NCBI GenBank assembly: GCA_016719885.1
Contig: JADJYF010000013.1
Location: 1 to 64,000, forward strand
Origin: Pseudomonadota bacterium
Lineage (GTDB): Bacteria > Pseudomonadota > Gammaproteobacteria > Ga0077536
Direction: 5' to 3'
Length of the DNA stretch: 64,000 nucleotides
Shown: in pieces, positions 8,765 through 18,832 of the stretch
Position numbering within the stretch: position 1 is the first letter of the stretch
Layout of the letters: every line of letters begins with the position of its first letter
Notes under the pieces: model-generated
Told to the model about the DNA's origin: nothing
Database searches by the model: none
Seen by the model: only the letters and a program-made list of their open reading frames with translations
Made by a program: the position numbers and the translations under genes

Positions 8765-8832
8765 TGTGCGAATGAATTCGCACCTACAGCGGACGGGCGC
8801 GCCTTGCCTGTAGGTGCGAATTCATTCGCACA
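8765..8832. repeat. REP-like palindrome doublet, tail-to-tail
   Basis: Two perfect 24-base copies of the same sequence face each other at 8765-8788 (reverse) and 8809-8832 (forward), 20 bases apart. Each copy has a GTAGGT tail and can fold into GTGCGAA-TTCA-TTCGCAC. The pair sits between the methyltransferase gene and maeB. The layout and the related copies near 62 kb fit repetitive extragenic palindromes of the type moved by RAYT transposases. Confidence 0.8.
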
Positions 8833-8847
8833 CCGGCCGCCATGTCC

Positions 8848-11139
8848 TCACCCGCGCGCGGCCGTCAACTGCGCGTCCACCACCGCCAGCGCGCTCATGT
8901 TCTGCACGCGCCTGACGGTCGCCGACGGCGTCAAGATGTGTGCCGGGTAGCGGCAGCCGAGCAGGATCGGGCCGACCGACACGCCCTCGCCCATCACCGT
9001 CAGCAGGTTGAGCGCGATGTTGGCGGCGTCCATGCTCGGCATGACGAGCAGATTGGCCTGCCCTTCCAGGCTCGAATCGGCCAGCGCCTTGTGGCGTATG
9101 TTCGGCACCAGCGCCGCGTCGGCCTGCATTTCGCCGTCGACCTCCAGCTCCGGCGCCCGCGCATGGATCAAGGCCAGCGCTTCGCGCATGCGCAGCGCGC
9201 TGTCGCTGTCGCGCGTGCCGAAGTTGGAATGGGACAGCAGCGCAATCTTGGGCGGCAGGCCGAAGCGTCGCACCTGCTCGGCGGCGAGGATGGTGCTTTC
9301 GGCGATCTGCGCGGCGCTGGGCTCGGCATGCACGTAGGTGTCGCACAGGAACAGCGTGCCCTTGCGCAGCACCAGCACGTTCATGGCCGCCATGTCGCTG
9401 ACGCCGGCGCGCGTGCCGAGCAGGTCGCGCACATGGCGCAGGTGTTCGTGATACTCGCCGGCGAGACCACACAGCATGGCGTCGGCGGCGCCCTTGCGCA
9501 CCAGCAGCGCCGCGATCACGGTGGTGTTCGCGCGTAACACGTCGCGCGCGTCCTGCAGGGTCACGCCGCGGCGCTTCATCACCGCGTGATATTCCTCGAC
9601 GTATTCGCGATAGCGTTCGTCCGATTCCGGGTTGACCACTTCGAAGTCGCGCTCGGCCAGCATGCGCAGGCCGAGGTCGGCAATGCGTTTCGCGATCACC
9701 TGCGGACGTCCGACCAGCACCGGCCGCGCGATGCCGTCGTCGACCACCGATTGCACGGCGCGCAGCACCGTGCCCGCTTCGCCATCGGCATAGGCGATGC
9801 GCTTCTTGTCCTGGCGCGCGCGCTCGAACAGCGGCTTCATCAGCAGCACCGACTGGAACACGAACTTGCTGAGCTGCTCGCGGTAGTCCTTCAAGCTCGC
9901 CAGCGGACGCGTCGCCACGCCGCTCTGCATGGCGGCCTGCGCCACCGCCGGCGCGAGCTCGGTGATGAGACGCGGATCGAAGGGCTTGGGAATGAGGTAG
10001 TCCGGCCCGAAGCTCATGCCGTCACCGCCGTAGGCCGCGACCACCACTTCCGACGCCTCCTGGCGCGTGAGGCGCGCCAGTGCGTGCACGCAGGCGAGCT
10101 TCATCTCCTCGGTGATGGTGGTGGCGCCGACGTCCAAGGCGCCGCGGAAGAGATAGGGGAAACACAGCACGTTGTTGACCTGGTTCGGATAGTCCGAACG
10201 TCCAGTCGCGATCAGGGCATCAGGCCGCGCGGCGCGCGCCACTTCCGGCAGGATCTCGGGGGTCGGATTGGCGAGCGCCAGGATCAGGGGTTTCGGCGCC
10301 ATGGTCTTGACCATCTCCGCCGACAGCACGCCGGGGCCCGACAGGCCGAGGAAGATGTCGGCGCCGACGATGGCCTCGGCCAGCGTGCGGTGTGCGGTCT
10401 TGCGCGCAAAGAACGCCTTGTGTTCGTCCATCTGCTCATCGCGACCTTCGTAGATCACGCCCGCCCGGTCGGTGACGAGAATGTTCTCGCGCGGCAGACC
10501 GAGCGAATACAAGAGGCGCAGGCAGGCAATGGCCGCCGCGCCGGCGCCGGACGCCACCAGTTTCACGTCGGCGATGTTCTTGTCGACCACTTCCAAGGCA
10601 TTGATGATGGCCGCGGCCGAGATGATCGCGGTGCCGTGCTGGTCATCATGGAAGACCGGGATCTTGATGCGGTCCTTCAGCTTCTGCTCGACGAAAAAAC
10701 ACTCGGGCGCCTTGATGTCCTCGAGATTGATACCGCCGAAGGTCGGCTCGAGGCTGGCGATGATGTCGACCAGCTTGTCCGGGTCGGTTTCATTGATCTC
10801 GATATCGAATACGTCGATGCCGGCGAACTTCTTGAACAGCACACCCTTGCCTTCCATCACCGGCTTGGCGGCCAGCGGCCCGATGGCGCCGAGACCGAGC
10901 ACCGCCGTGCCGTTGGTGATCACCGCCACCAGGTTGCCGCGCGCGGTATACAGGGACGCGGTGTTGGGATCGGCGACAATCGCCTCGCAGGGCGCGGCCA
11001 CGCCCGGGGAATAGGCCAGCGCGAGATCGTTCTGGTTGGCGAGCGGTTTGGTCGGGGCGATTTCGATTTTGCCCGGCCGCGGATTGACGTGGTACTCGAG
11101 GGCGCGCGCGTAGAGATCGTCGTCTTTGCGTGTCGTCAC
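8848..11139 (-). CDS. maeB: NADP-dependent malic enzyme with phosphotransacetylase-like domain
   Basis: A 763-residue MaeB-type protein. Residues 1 to about 420 are malic enzyme (LAYSPGVAAPC, NLEDIKAPECF, FHDDQHGTA, the nucleotide-binding GAGAAAIAC, and ALANPTPEI). Residues about 430-760 are a phosphate acetyl/butyryltransferase-like domain (PVLVGRP, LLVMPSMDAANIALNLL), which in MaeB is thought to be regulatory. It decarboxylates malate to pyruvate with NADPH production. It is monocistronic, with 84 bases to ffh. Confidence 0.95.
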   Translation of the reverse strand: MTTRKDDDLYARALEYHVNPRPGKIEIAPTKPLANQNDLALAYSPGVAAPCEAIVADPNTASLYTARGNLVAVITNGTAVLGLGAIGPLAAKPVMEGKGVLFKKFAGIDVFDIEINETDPDKLVDIIASLEPTFGGINLEDIKAPECFFVEQKLKDRIKIPVFHDDQHGTAIISAAAIINALEVVDKNIADVKLVASGAGAAAIACLRLLYSLGLPRENILVTDRAGVIYEGRDEQMDEHKAFFARKTAHRTLAEAIVGADIFLGLSGPGVLSAEMVKTMAPKPLILALANPTPEILPEVARAARPDALIATGRSDYPNQVNNVLCFPYLFRGALDVGATTITEEMKLACVHALARLTRQEASEVVVAAYGGDGMSFGPDYLIPKPFDPRLITELAPAVAQAAMQSGVATRPLASLKDYREQLSKFVFQSVLLMKPLFERARQDKKRIAYADGEAGTVLRAVQSVVDDGIARPVLVGRPQVIAKRIADLGLRMLAERDFEVVNPESDERYREYVEEYHAVMKRRGVTLQDARDVLRANTTVIAALLVRKGAADAMLCGLAGEYHEHLRHVRDLLGTRAGVSDMAAMNVLVLRKGTLFLCDTYVHAEPSAAQIAESTILAAEQVRRFGLPPKIALLSHSNFGTRDSDSALRMREALALIHARAPELEVDGEMQADAALVPNIRHKALADSSLEGQANLLVMPSMDAANIALNLLTVMGEGVSVGPILLGCRYPAHILTPSATVRRVQNMSALAVVDAQLTAARG

Positions 11140-11223
11140 AGTGCAGGGCTCCGTTCAGGTGGAAGGCGCGGCGCCGCGATGCCGTACGAGCATCGTTTCA
11201 CCGCGTGCCGCGGAGCACTGCCC

Positions 11224-12588
11224 TCATTGCATGGGAAAGCCAGGCGGCATCTGCCCGCGCATTCCACGCATGAGGTTCTTCAGCGCTCCCTTCTTGGTCA
11301 TCTTCTTCATCATCTTCTGCATCTGCAGGAACTGCTTGAGCAGCTTGTTGACGTCCTGCACCTGGGTGCCGGAGCCATTGGCGATGCGCACCTTGCGCGA
11401 AGCCTTGATGATGGCCGGGAACTCGCGTTCCTGCGGCGTCATGGAATCGATGATAGCGGCCAGCTTGGTCAGTTCCTTGTCATTGACCTGGTTCTTGACC
11501 TTGTCCGGCAGGTCGCCCATGCCGGGCAGCTTGCCGAGCAGCGCCTGCATGCCGCCCATATTGCGCATCTGGTCTATCTGGTCGCGAAAGTCCTGCAGAT
11601 CGAAGCCCTTGCCCTTCTTGAGCTTCTCGGCGACTTTCATCGCCTTTTCCTGGTCGACCTTCTGCTCGACTTCCTCGATCAGCGACAACACGTCGCCCAT
11701 GCCGAGGATGCGCGACGCCACGCGATCCGGGTGGAAGGGTTCGAGACCGTCGGTCTTCTCACCGGTGCCGAGGAACTTGATGGGCTTGCCGGTCACGCGA
11801 CGTACCGACAGTGCCGCGCCGCCACGCGCGTCACCATCGGTCTTGGTCAACACCACGCCGGTCAAGGGCAGCGCATCGTTGAATGCGCGCGCGGTGGCGA
11901 CCGCGTCCTGGCCCATCATCGAGTCGATGACGAACAGCGTTTCATGGGGCTGGGTGGCGCCGTGGATGCGCTTGATCTCGTCCATCATCTCGGCGTCGAT
12001 GGCGAGACGCCCGGCGGTGTCGACGATGAGCACGTCGCAGAAGTCACGCTTGGCCGCGTCGATGGCGGCCAGCGCGATGGCTTCCGGGCGGGTGTTGGCC
12101 GGTGTCGGGTAGCAGTGCGCGCCGACCTCCTTGGCCAGCACCGCGAGCTGCTCGATGGCGGCCGGCCGGTAGATGTCGCAGCTCACCATGCCGATGCGCT
12201 TCTTGTCGTTCTCGATGAGACGCCGCGCGAGCTTGGCCGAGGTGGTGGTCTTGCCGGAACCCTGCAGGCCCGCCATCAGCACCACCACCGGCGGCGTGGC
12301 GGCGAGGTCGAGTGCGCGATTCTCCTCGCCCATCAGGCGCGTGAGTTCGTCGCGCACCACGCGAATCAGGGCCTGGCCCGGCGTCAGCGTGCCGATCACT
12401 TCCTCGCCGACCGCGCGCCCCCGCACCTCGGCAATGAAGTCGCGCACCACTTCCAGACCGACGTCGGCCTCGAGCAGGGCAATGCGAACGTCGCGCAGCG
12501 CTTCCTCGATGTTTTCCTCGGACAGGCGCGCACGCCCCGAGAGATTCTTGACGACGGCGCTCAGCCGACCAGTGAGGTTATTGAACAT
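11224..12588 (-). CDS. ffh: Signal recognition particle protein Ffh
   Basis: A 454-residue SRP54 GTPase. The N domain is followed by the G domain with the P-loop GLQGSGKTTTSAKLA (about residues 102-116), DTAGRL and TKTDGDARGG. A Met-rich M domain ends in QKMMKKMTKKG and PPGFPMQ, the region that binds 4.5S RNA and signal peptides. It targets nascent inner-membrane proteins. It is divergent from ypjD, the usual arrangement in gammaproteobacteria. Confidence 0.97.
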   Translation of the reverse strand: MFNNLTGRLSAVVKNLSGRARLSEENIEEALRDVRIALLEADVGLEVVRDFIAEVRGRAVGEEVIGTLTPGQALIRVVRDELTRLMGEENRALDLAATPPVVVLMAGLQGSGKTTTSAKLARRLIENDKKRIGMVSCDIYRPAAIEQLAVLAKEVGAHCYPTPANTRPEAIALAAIDAAKRDFCDVLIVDTAGRLAIDAEMMDEIKRIHGATQPHETLFVIDSMMGQDAVATARAFNDALPLTGVVLTKTDGDARGGAALSVRRVTGKPIKFLGTGEKTDGLEPFHPDRVASRILGMGDVLSLIEEVEQKVDQEKAMKVAEKLKKGKGFDLQDFRDQIDQMRNMGGMQALLGKLPGMGDLPDKVKNQVNDKELTKLAAIIDSMTPQEREFPAIIKASRKVRIANGSGTQVQDVNKLLKQFLQMQKMMKKMTKKGALKNLMRGMRGQMPPGFPMQ

Positions 12589-12700
12589 GCGGGCGCTTCG
12601 GATTGGCTGGTTTTGGGGGCCGGAGTCGGGCTCCGGGTGCGCTTCATTAGCTGTGGCAATTATGCCATCATCGGTGCCCGGTAGCCCTCATCCCACGCCC

Positions 12701-13501
12701 ATGAATGTATTTATTTTCGGGCTCGCGGCCATCGCCCTGTACCTCACGGTGGCGGTCAAGACGTCCGAAATAGCGCGCGCCGCGCCGAGTTCCTACGCGC
12801 CGCGCCCGACCACCGCGGCCCTGGCGTTCGCCGCCCTCGCCTCCCACGCGTTGGCGCTGTATCCCATGATGATCACGAACGAAGGCATCAACCTCGGCAT
12901 CTTCAGTGCCGCGTCGCTGGTGGCATGGCTGATTGCCGGCATCGCCATCATCGCCACGCTGCGCGCACCGGTGGCGAGCCTGGCGGTGGTGATCCTGCCG
13001 TTCACCGCTGTCATCGTCGGCGTGTCCCTGCTGTTCACCGATCAACGCCTGTTGCAACACCTGCCGGCCGGCCTCGCCCTGCACATCGGCCTGTCGCTGA
13101 TCGCCTACAGCCTGTTCGCCATCGCCGCGCTGCAGGCGCTGTACCTGAACTACGCCCAGCGCCGTTTGAAAACGCACACGCCGGTGCTGCGCTTCCTGCC
13201 GCCGCTGGCGACCATGGAACAGCTCCTGTTCCAGCTGACCGGCATCGCGTTCGCGCTGCTGAGCCTCGGCCTGATGGTCGGCGTGCCCTACATCCAGGAC
13301 GTGCGCGCCCAGCACCTCGGTCACAAGATCGTGTTCTCGGCGCTGGCCTGGGCCACCTTCGCCGTGTTGCTGGTCGGTCGCTACCGCTGGCACTGGCGCG
13401 GACGTCGCGCCGTGAAGATCCTCATCGCCGGATTCGCGCTGTTGGCGCTGGGTTTCTTCGGCTCCAAGTTCGTCCTCGAGCTGGTCCTGCACCGCCCCTG
13501 A
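12701..13501 (+). CDS. ypjD: CcsA/YpjD-family inner-membrane protein
   Basis: A 266-residue protein with about eight hydrophobic helices, of the cytochrome c assembly protein superfamily (CcmC/CcsA/YpjD). In this superfamily conserved His residues and a Trp-rich loop bind haem; the loop here is not the full WWD type, as expected for the YpjD branch. In many gammaproteobacteria ypjD sits between ffh and corB exactly as here. The stop overlaps the corB start by one base, so the two are probably co-translated. The precise function is not established. Confidence 0.8.
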   Translation: MNVFIFGLAAIALYLTVAVKTSEIARAAPSSYAPRPTTAALAFAALASHALALYPMMITNEGINLGIFSAASLVAWLIAGIAIIATLRAPVASLAVVILPFTAVIVGVSLLFTDQRLLQHLPAGLALHIGLSLIAYSLFAIAALQALYLNYAQRRLKTHTPVLRFLPPLATMEQLLFQLTGIAFALLSLGLMVGVPYIQDVRAQHLGHKIVFSALAWATFAVLLVGRYRWHWRGRRAVKILIAGFALLALGFFGSKFVLELVLHRP

Positions 13502-14835
13502 TGGAAGGCGTGCATCTCACCGACATGGACGGCCAACCGATGATCATGTTGGCCATCCTGCTGGTGGTCCTGATCCTGGCCTCGGCGTTCTTCTCGAGTT
13601 CCGAGACGGCGATGATGACGCTCAACCGTTATCGCCTGAAACATCTTGCCGAGCGCGGTCATCGCGCCGCGCAGTCAGCGCAGAAGCTGCTGGAACGCCC
13701 CGACCGTCTGATCAGCCTGCTGCTGTTCGGCAACAACTTCATCAATATCCTGATCGGCCAGATTGCCACCGTGGTGACGCTGCAACTGTGGGGTGAGCAC
13801 GCGCTGATCGCCTCGGCCGCGGTGGTGACGGCGCTGGTGCTGGTGTTCGCCGAGGTGGTGCCCAAGACCCTTGCCGCCATCCACCCTGAACGCATCGCCT
13901 TTCCCGCCGCTTTCGTGCTGCGGCCGCTGCAGTTCGTGCTGTGGCCGTTCGTGTGGCTGTTGAACTGGATCTCGAACGGCGTGTTGGCGGTGCTCGGCGT
14001 GCGCGAGCTGAAACGCGCGCGCGAGTCCTTGAGCCGCGAGGAGCTGCGCACGGTGGTCAAGGAAGCGGGCGCCATGATCCCGCAGCAGCACCAGCAGATG
14101 CTGTTCGGCATTCTCGACCTGGAAACCGCCACGGTCGAAGACATCATGGTGCCGCGCGGCGACATCTATGGCATCGACCTCGACGACGAATGGCCGGACG
14201 TGCTGGAGCAGCTCATGAACTGCCGCCACACGCGCGTGCCATGTTATTCGGGCAATATCGACAACATCGAAGGCCTGTTGCACCTGCGCCGCTTGTCCAA
14301 GACCCTGCGCTCGGGCGACGACTTCACGGTCGCCGATCTGCGCGCGCTGCTGGTCGAACCCTACTACGTGCCGATGACCACCGATCTGTACGTGCAACTG
14401 CTCAACTTCCAGAAGCAGAAGCAGCGCATCGCCTTCGTGGTGGACGAATACGGCGACATCGAAGGCCTCGTCACGCTCGAAGACCTGCTGGAGGAAGTGG
14501 TGGGCGAATTCACCACCGATCCGCAGATCTATGCGCGCGACGTCTACCCGCAGGAAGACGGCAGCTTCCTGGTCGACGGCAGCGCCAACATCCGCGCCAT
14601 CAACCGCGTGTACGGCTTCGGCTTGCCGACCGCCGGCCCCAAGACCGTCAACGGCCTCATCCTCGAAACCCTGGAAGACATTCCCATCACCGGCACCGCG
14701 TTCCGGCTCGGCCACATCACCATCGAGATCGTGCAGACCGCCGAACGCGCGGTGAAGACCGCGCGCCTGACCCTGGCCGGCTTCGGCCCCACGCGCAGCA
14801 GCGCGCAGGAGTTTCACCACGACGGCGACGGCTGA
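13501..14835 (+). CDS. CorB/YfjD-type CNNM transporter-associated protein
   Basis: A 444-residue protein: an N-terminal DUF21 (CNNM) membrane domain (residues about 15-190, starting with SSSETAMMTLNRYRL), a CBS pair (about 205-340, with VDEYGDIEGLVTLEDLLEEVVG) and a C-terminal CorC_HlyC domain (about 355-435). This is the CorB-like family linked to Mg2+/Co2+ transport. It overlaps the ypjD stop. Often annotated as a HlyC/CorC transporter; no haemolysin role is implied. Confidence 0.88.
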   Translation: MEGVHLTDMDGQPMIMLAILLVVLILASAFFSSSETAMMTLNRYRLKHLAERGHRAAQSAQKLLERPDRLISLLLFGNNFINILIGQIATVVTLQLWGEHALIASAAVVTALVLVFAEVVPKTLAAIHPERIAFPAAFVLRPLQFVLWPFVWLLNWISNGVLAVLGVRELKRARESLSREELRTVVKEAGAMIPQQHQQMLFGILDLETATVEDIMVPRGDIYGIDLDDEWPDVLEQLMNCRHTRVPCYSGNIDNIEGLLHLRRLSKTLRSGDDFTVADLRALLVEPYYVPMTTDLYVQLLNFQKQKQRIAFVVDEYGDIEGLVTLEDLLEEVVGEFTTDPQIYARDVYPQEDGSFLVDGSANIRAINRVYGFGLPTAGPKTVNGLILETLEDIPITGTAFRLGHITIEIVQTAERAVKTARLTLAGFGPTRSSAQEFHHDGDG

Positions 14836-14937
14836 GCGCGGCTCAGTGCGCGGCGCGGCGGGAGGGGCGGCGGTCATGTGGGCGAGGCGTCCTGCGCCGC
14901 GGAACGAAGTCCCCGGCATGGCATTGCCTGACCACAA

Positions 14938-16308
14938 TCAGCTGTCGAAGGACCTGCTGACCTCGAGCGCTTCCTCGAGGCGCGTGACGACGTGCACTTC
15001 CATGTCGACGGGCAAAGGTTTGGGCGCATTGCCCTTGGGCACGATGGCGCGCCTGAAGCCATGCTTGGCCGCTTCACGCAGACGTTCCGGTCCGCCGGTC
15101 ACCGGGCGTATTTCGCCAGCCAGGCCAATCTCGCCGAAGGCCACGAGATCCATGGGCAAGGGCTTGTTGCGCAGGCTGGACAGCACCGCCATCAGGATCG
15201 CGAGGTCGGCGCCGGTCTCGGTGACGCGCACGCCGCCGACGATGTTGGCATAGACGTCCATGCCGGCGGTCGACACGCCGCCGTGGCGATTCAAGACCGC
15301 GAGCAACATAGACAGGCGATTCTGATCGATGCCGACCGTCACGCGCCGGGCGTTGCCGAGCTGCGATTCATCGACCAGTGCCTGCACTTCCACCAGCAAG
15401 GGTCGCGTGCCTTCGCGCGTGATCATCACCACCGAGCCCGGTACCGGCTCTCCGTGGCGTGACAGCAGGATGGCGCTCGGATTGCTGACCTCGCGCAGGC
15501 CGCCATCGCTCATCGCGAACACGCCCAGTTCATTGACCGCGCCGAAGCGGTTCTTGATGGCGCGGATCATGCGATAGCGACCATCGGGGTCGCCTTCGAA
15601 ATAGAGCGTGGCATCGACCATGTGTTCGAGCACGCGCGGACCGGCGATGGACCCATCCTTGGTGACATGACCAATCAGGTACACGGCGGTGCCGCTGGAC
15701 TTGGCGAAGCTGACCAGGCGGCCCGCGCATTCGCGCACCTGCGCAACGCTGCCGGGCGGTGACTGCAGGCTTTCACTGAACACCGTCTGGATGGAATCGA
15801 TGGCCATCACCGCCGGCTTCAAGCGCGCCGCTTCATCGAGCACCCGATCGATGTCGGTTTCGGTCAACAGCAGAAGATCATCGCTCGGCAGTTTCAGGCG
15901 CTCGGCGCGCAACGCTATCTGCGACGCCGATTCCTCACCGCTCACATACAGCGCGGTGACGTGGGCGAGATGTTTGACCGCCGACAGGCTCTGCAGCAAC
16001 AAGGTGGTCTTGCCGATGCCGGGATCGCCGCCGAGCAGCACCACCGACCCCGTCACCAGGCCACCGCCGAGCACGCGGTCGAGTTCGGTCAAACCAGTGG
16101 CGAGCCGCGGCGTTTCCTCGCGCTCCACTTCCGACAGCGCATGCACGCGCGCCGGCGTGCCGCTCATGCGCCCGCGTCGCTCGTTGCCTGCGGTAACCAC
16201 GGTCTCGACGATGGAATTCCATTCGTTGCAGTCGGTGCACTGGCCGGTCCACTTGCTGAACACCGCGCCGCAACGCTGACATTGAAACTGCTTCCTGGCT
16301 TTCACCAT
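14938..16308 (-). CDS. radA: DNA repair protein RadA (Sms)
   Basis: A 456-residue protein: N-terminal C4 zinc finger (CQRCG...CTDC, residues 9-26), RecA-like core with Walker A GGDPGIGKTTLL, the RadA-specific KNRFG motif, and a C-terminal Lon-type domain (YANIVGGVRVTETGADLA). It is a hexameric helicase-like factor for branch migration in recombinational repair. The ATG at 16308 is chosen because it is preceded by GAAGGAAG and starts at the zinc finger; the longer frame overlaps alr. It is the last gene of the minus-strand housekeeping block. Confidence 0.95.
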   Translation of the reverse strand: MVKARKQFQCQRCGAVFSKWTGQCTDCNEWNSIVETVVTAGNERRGRMSGTPARVHALSEVEREETPRLATGLTELDRVLGGGLVTGSVVLLGGDPGIGKTTLLLQSLSAVKHLAHVTALYVSGEESASQIALRAERLKLPSDDLLLLTETDIDRVLDEAARLKPAVMAIDSIQTVFSESLQSPPGSVAQVRECAGRLVSFAKSSGTAVYLIGHVTKDGSIAGPRVLEHMVDATLYFEGDPDGRYRMIRAIKNRFGAVNELGVFAMSDGGLREVSNPSAILLSRHGEPVPGSVVMITREGTRPLLVEVQALVDESQLGNARRVTVGIDQNRLSMLLAVLNRHGGVSTAGMDVYANIVGGVRVTETGADLAILMAVLSSLRNKPLPMDLVAFGEIGLAGEIRPVTGGPERLREAAKHGFRRAIVPKGNAPKPLPVDMEVHVVTRLEEALEVSRSFDS

Positions 16309-16315
16309 GCTTCCT

Positions 16316-17383
16316 TCACGGTTCGCCTTCCTCGTACTGCGCGCGCATGCGCACGCGACACAGGAGTTCGTAGGGAATGGTGCCCGAGGCGCGCGCAACT
16401 TCCTCGATAGGCAGGCCCTCGCCCCACAAGGTCACGGCATCGCCGAAGCGTGCGTCGGGCACCGGCCGCAAATCGACCGTCATCATGTCCATCGAGCAAT
16501 GGCCGATGACCTGGGTGCGGATGCCGCGCACCAGGATTGGCGTGCCGGTCTGCGCGTGGCGCGGATAACCATCGCCGTAACCATAGGCGAGCACGCCGAC
16601 CGGCATGTCCTCCGGACACACGTAGGCGCCGCCGTAACCGACCGCCTCGCCGGCACGCACCTGGCGCACCGAGATCAAGCGTGAGCGCAAGGTCATGACC
16701 GGCTGCAAGCCGAGGTCACGGCCGACTTCATGATCGAAGGGCGACACGCCGTACAGCATCAGTCCCGGCCGCACCCAGTCGCCGTGGGCACGCGTGTAGC
16801 CGAGCACCGCGCCGGAGTTGGCGAGACTGCGCTCGCCGGCCTCTTCGGCAAGCAAGGCTTCGAAACGTTCGATCTGCGCATGCACGCTGGCGTCGCCGCG
16901 ATGATGGGTGTTGGCGAAATGGGTCATGAAACGCAGCGGCACGTCGAGCGCACGGGCGCGCGCGATGGCGTCGGCCGCATGCTCGGGCGAGAAGCCGAGG
17001 CGATGCATGCCGGTGTCGAACTTCAGCCACAGCACGCGCGGCTTCGGCGCGCCGACCAGCATGTCGAGCTGCTCGTGGTTGTGCACCACCACCTCGAGAC
17101 CGAGAGCGTTGACGAGTTCCAGCTCGGCCGCTTCGAAGGGACCTTCCAGCAGTACGATGGGTTTACCGATACCAGCCTCGCGGATGGTCACCGCTTCTTC
17201 GATGGCCGCCACCGCGAAGGCATCGGCGCCGTCGAAGATGCGCGCCATGCGCGCGATGCCATGGCCATAGCCGTCGGCCTTGATCACCGCCATCACGCGC
17301 GCGCCAGGCGCATGACGGCGCACCCACTCGAGATTGTGCCGGGCCGCCCGTGGATTGATGATGACCCGCGCGGGTCGCGTCAT
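16316..17383 (-). CDS. alr: Alanine racemase
   Basis: A 355-residue PLP enzyme of fold type III. The PLP lysine is Lys35 in AVIKADGYGHG, and the second catalytic base Tyr lies in AVGYGGAYVC (near residue 253). It interconverts L- and D-alanine for peptidoglycan. It overlaps the dnaB stop by four bases and radA follows 7 bases downstream, the usual dnaB-alr-radA order. Confidence 0.95.
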   Translation of the reverse strand: MTRPARVIINPRAARHNLEWVRRHAPGARVMAVIKADGYGHGIARMARIFDGADAFAVAAIEEAVTIREAGIGKPIVLLEGPFEAAELELVNALGLEVVVHNHEQLDMLVGAPKPRVLWLKFDTGMHRLGFSPEHAADAIARARALDVPLRFMTHFANTHHRGDASVHAQIERFEALLAEEAGERSLANSGAVLGYTRAHGDWVRPGLMLYGVSPFDHEVGRDLGLQPVMTLRSRLISVRQVRAGEAVGYGGAYVCPEDMPVGVLAYGYGDGYPRHAQTGTPILVRGIRTQVIGHCSMDMMTVDLRPVPDARFGDAVTLWGEGLPIEEVARASGTIPYELLCRVRMRAQYEEGEP

Positions 17384-18780
17384 TCGCGCGACTCGTGAAC
17401 GTAGTCGTGGGCCAGGTTCTCGAAGCTGGTGTATTCGCCGAAGAAGCGCAGCTTGCGTGAACCGATCGGGCCGTTACGCTGTTTGCCGATGATGATCTCG
17501 GCAATGCCCTTGTCGACGGTGTCCTCGTTGTAGACCTCGTCGCGGTAGATGAACATGATGACGTCGGCGTCCTGCTCGATGGCGCCTGACTCGCGGAGAT
17601 CCGACATCACCGGGCGCTTGTCCTGGCGGTTTTCAAGACTGCGATTCAGCTGCGACAAGGCAATCACCGGACACGACAATTCCTTGGCCAGCGCCTTCAG
17701 CGAGCGCGAGATTTCCGAGATCTCGGTGGCGCGATTCTCTTTCGAACCTGGTACCTGCATGAGCTGCAGGTAGTCGATGACGATGAGACCGATGCCGTGC
17801 TCGCGCGCCAGGCGCCGGCAACGCGCGCGCAGATCGCTGGGCGTCAGGGCCGGCGTATCGTCGATGAACATCTTCGCTTCCGACAGGATGCCGACCGAAT
17901 GCGTGAGACGCGGCCAGTCGTCATCGCTCAAACGACCGGTACGCATCTTGTGCGCATCGATGCGGCCGAGCGAGGACATCATGCGCATGGCCAGCTGCTC
18001 GCTCGGCATTTCCATGCTGAACACCGCCACCGGCAGCTCTTCCTTGATGGCCGCATGCTGGGCGATGTTGATGGCGAACGCGGTCTTACCCATGGACGGG
18101 CGGCCGGCGATGATCACGAGGTCTGACTTCTGCAGGCCCGAGGTCATGTTGTCCAACTCGAAAAAGCCGGTGGCGACGCCGGTGATGGGGTTGTCGCGCT
18201 GGAACAGCATGTCGATGCGATCGAGCGCATCGACCAACAGGTCCTTCAGGGGCCGAAAGCCGCGGCGGCCTTTCGATTCGCGCTCGGCGATTTCGAACAC
18301 CAGGCTCTCGGCGAGATCGAGCAGTTCGTCGGGATTGCGGCCCTCGGTACGGAATGCGCTTTCGGCAATCTGGGTGCCGGCGCTGATCAGGCCGCGCAGG
18401 ATCGAGCGCTGCCGCACGATGTCGGCATAGGCGGCGATGTTGGCGGCGCTGGGCGTGTTTTCGGCGAGCTGGCCGAGATAGGCCATGCCACCGACGTCCG
18501 ACAGCTGCTCATGGGTGCGCAGCCACTCGGCGAGCGTGACGACGTCGAACGGCTTGTTGTCGTTCGACAGCATCTCGATGGCGCGAAAGATGTTCGCATG
18601 ATCGCGACGGTAGAAATCGTCGCTGGTCAGACGCTCGACGACGTTGGGCCAGGCCTCGTTGTCGAGCATGAGTCCGCCGAGCACGGCCTGCTCGGCTTCT
18701 ATCGAATGGGGCGGAACCTTGAGCGCTTCGAGCTCGCTATCGAAGGGCGCGCGGCTCGCCGCGGAGTACTCCACCGCCAT
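17380..18780 (-). CDS. dnaB: Replicative DNA helicase DnaB
   Basis: A 466-residue protein. The N-terminal domain (PPHSIEAEQAVLGGLM) is followed by the RecA-fold ATPase with Walker A GRPSMGKTAFA, FSMEMPSEQLAMRM and the Walker B region IVIDYLQLM. It unwinds DNA ahead of the replication fork as a hexamer. No intein is present. It lies between rplI and alr as in many gammaproteobacteria. Confidence 0.97.
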   Translation of the reverse strand: MAVEYSAASRAPFDSELEALKVPPHSIEAEQAVLGGLMLDNEAWPNVVERLTSDDFYRRDHANIFRAIEMLSNDNKPFDVVTLAEWLRTHEQLSDVGGMAYLGQLAENTPSAANIAAYADIVRQRSILRGLISAGTQIAESAFRTEGRNPDELLDLAESLVFEIAERESKGRRGFRPLKDLLVDALDRIDMLFQRDNPITGVATGFFELDNMTSGLQKSDLVIIAGRPSMGKTAFAINIAQHAAIKEELPVAVFSMEMPSEQLAMRMMSSLGRIDAHKMRTGRLSDDDWPRLTHSVGILSEAKMFIDDTPALTPSDLRARCRRLAREHGIGLIVIDYLQLMQVPGSKENRATEISEISRSLKALAKELSCPVIALSQLNRSLENRQDKRPVMSDLRESGAIEQDADVIMFIYRDEVYNEDTVDKGIAEIIIGKQRNGPIGSRKLRFFGEYTSFENLAHDYVHESRE

Positions 18781-18832
18781 CGCTACACCTCAGCGCGGCA
18801 GGCGCCGCTCGAAGCTTCTCCAGGTGGCGTCA

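Noticed and set aside
9586..12684. Open frame of 1032 residues on the plus strand
   Set aside because: It lies antisense to maeB and ffh, both certain genes; it is His/Arg/Asp-rich without domains, a shadow typical of GC-rich DNA.
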